Shown here: one piece after another, positions 5,315 to 5,560 of the stretch
Layout of the letters: each line of letters begins with the position of its first letter
Numbering within the stretch: the first letter of the stretch is position 1
Origin: an uncultured Bacteroidales bacterium
GTDB taxonomy: Bacteria > Bacteroidota > Bacteroidia > Bacteroidales > UBA4417
Length of the DNA stretch: 5,560 nucleotides
Reading direction: 5' to 3'
Assembly (NCBI GenBank): GCA_937965665.1
Contig: CALCJE010000348.1
Location: forward strand, 1-5,560
The notes under the pieces: model-generated
Told to the model about the DNA's origin: nothing
Databases searched by the model: none
Seen by the model: only the letters and a program-made list of their open reading frames with translations
Made by a program: the position numbers and the translations under genes

Positions 5315-5560
5315 ATGAAAATTAAATCTACACAAGCTCATTCACCCCTTACTACATCAGGGTTTATCATTACCCTGGGCATTGTTTTCGGAGCCATTGG
5401 CACATCACCACTGTATGTGATGAAGGCCATACTCGCAGTATCCGATTCGCATGTTACCAACAGCCTGGTGATTGGCGCTGTTTCGTGTATCATCTGGACA
5501 CTTACCTTACAAACAACCATAAAATATATTTATATCATCCTGCAGGCCGATAACCGTGGC
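5315..5560 (+). CDS. kup: Kup/HAK/KT family potassium uptake protein, N-terminal 82 residues (cut by window edge)
   Basis: The visible part is the N-terminus of a Kup-type low-affinity K+:H+ symporter of the inner membrane. The first transmembrane helix contains GIVFGAIGTSPLYVMKAI (22-39), which corresponds to the family signature GDIGTSPLY. The second helix, IIWTLTLQTTIKYIYIILQ (59-77), followed by ADNRG (78-82), matches the segment before the usual ADN-GEGG. The start is the ATG at 5315; it gives a short cytosolic lead of about 15 residues as is normal. The odd feature is Ala27 (codon gcc) where the signature Asp normally stands; that Asp is thought to take part in K+/H+ handling in E. coli Kup. 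About 85 percent of the protein lies outside the window, so whether the gene is intact is unknown. It has its own candidate promoter and seems independent of the rhomboid gene. Confidence 0.9.
   Translation, partial: MKIKSTQAHSPLTTSGFIITLGIVFGAIGTSPLYVMKAILAVSDSHVTNSLVIGAVSCIIWTLTLQTTIKYIYIILQADNRG

Overview
The window looks like chromosomal DNA from a member of the Bacteroidota. Four things support this: match-for-match TAnnTTTG promoter boxes ahead of genes, start codons preceded by A/T-rich sequence with no Shine-Dalgarno core, lipoprotein signals ending in SC, and protein families typical of the phylum (DUF5777 barrel, small OB-fold protein, cytochrome-c-like lipoproteins). I would not name a genus. 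There is no rRNA, tRNA, CRISPR array, transposase or recognisable insertion sequence.

Layout. Positions 1-1536 (minus strand) hold an S41-family (CtpA/Tsp type) periplasmic protease that is cut by the window edge near its C-terminus. A 282-bp divergent intergenic region follows, with a candidate promoter for each direction and a perfect CRP/FNR-type palindrome placed where a class II activator would sit. Positions 1819-4063 (plus strand) hold a tight four-gene cluster with gaps of 40, 28 and 41 nt: a cytochrome-c-like lipoprotein with an unusual CX4CH haem motif, a second with canonical CXXCH, a membrane-anchored OB-fold (tRNA_anti-like) protein, and a DUF5777 outer-membrane beta-barrel. After a 7-bp-period repeat array comes a rhomboid protease (4297-4986), then a second, different 7-bp-period array, then a promoter-bearing intergenic stretch. 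The last feature is the start of a Kup-type K+ transporter (5315 to the edge) whose signature motif carries Ala in place of the usual Asp.

How the genes may work together. The four-gene cluster encodes only envelope proteins: two haem lipoproteins, one anchored OB-fold domain and one outer-membrane barrel. The most economical reading is an envelope redox or electron-transfer module, possibly cytochromes docked to a barrel and switched on by a CRP/FNR-family regulator. The composition and the site are seen in the sequence; the function is inference. The S41 protease, rhomboid and Kup genes appear to be separate transcription units. The best targets for follow-up are the cytochrome/barrel cluster with its regulatory site, the two heptameric arrays after consecutive genes, and the Kup motif substitution.
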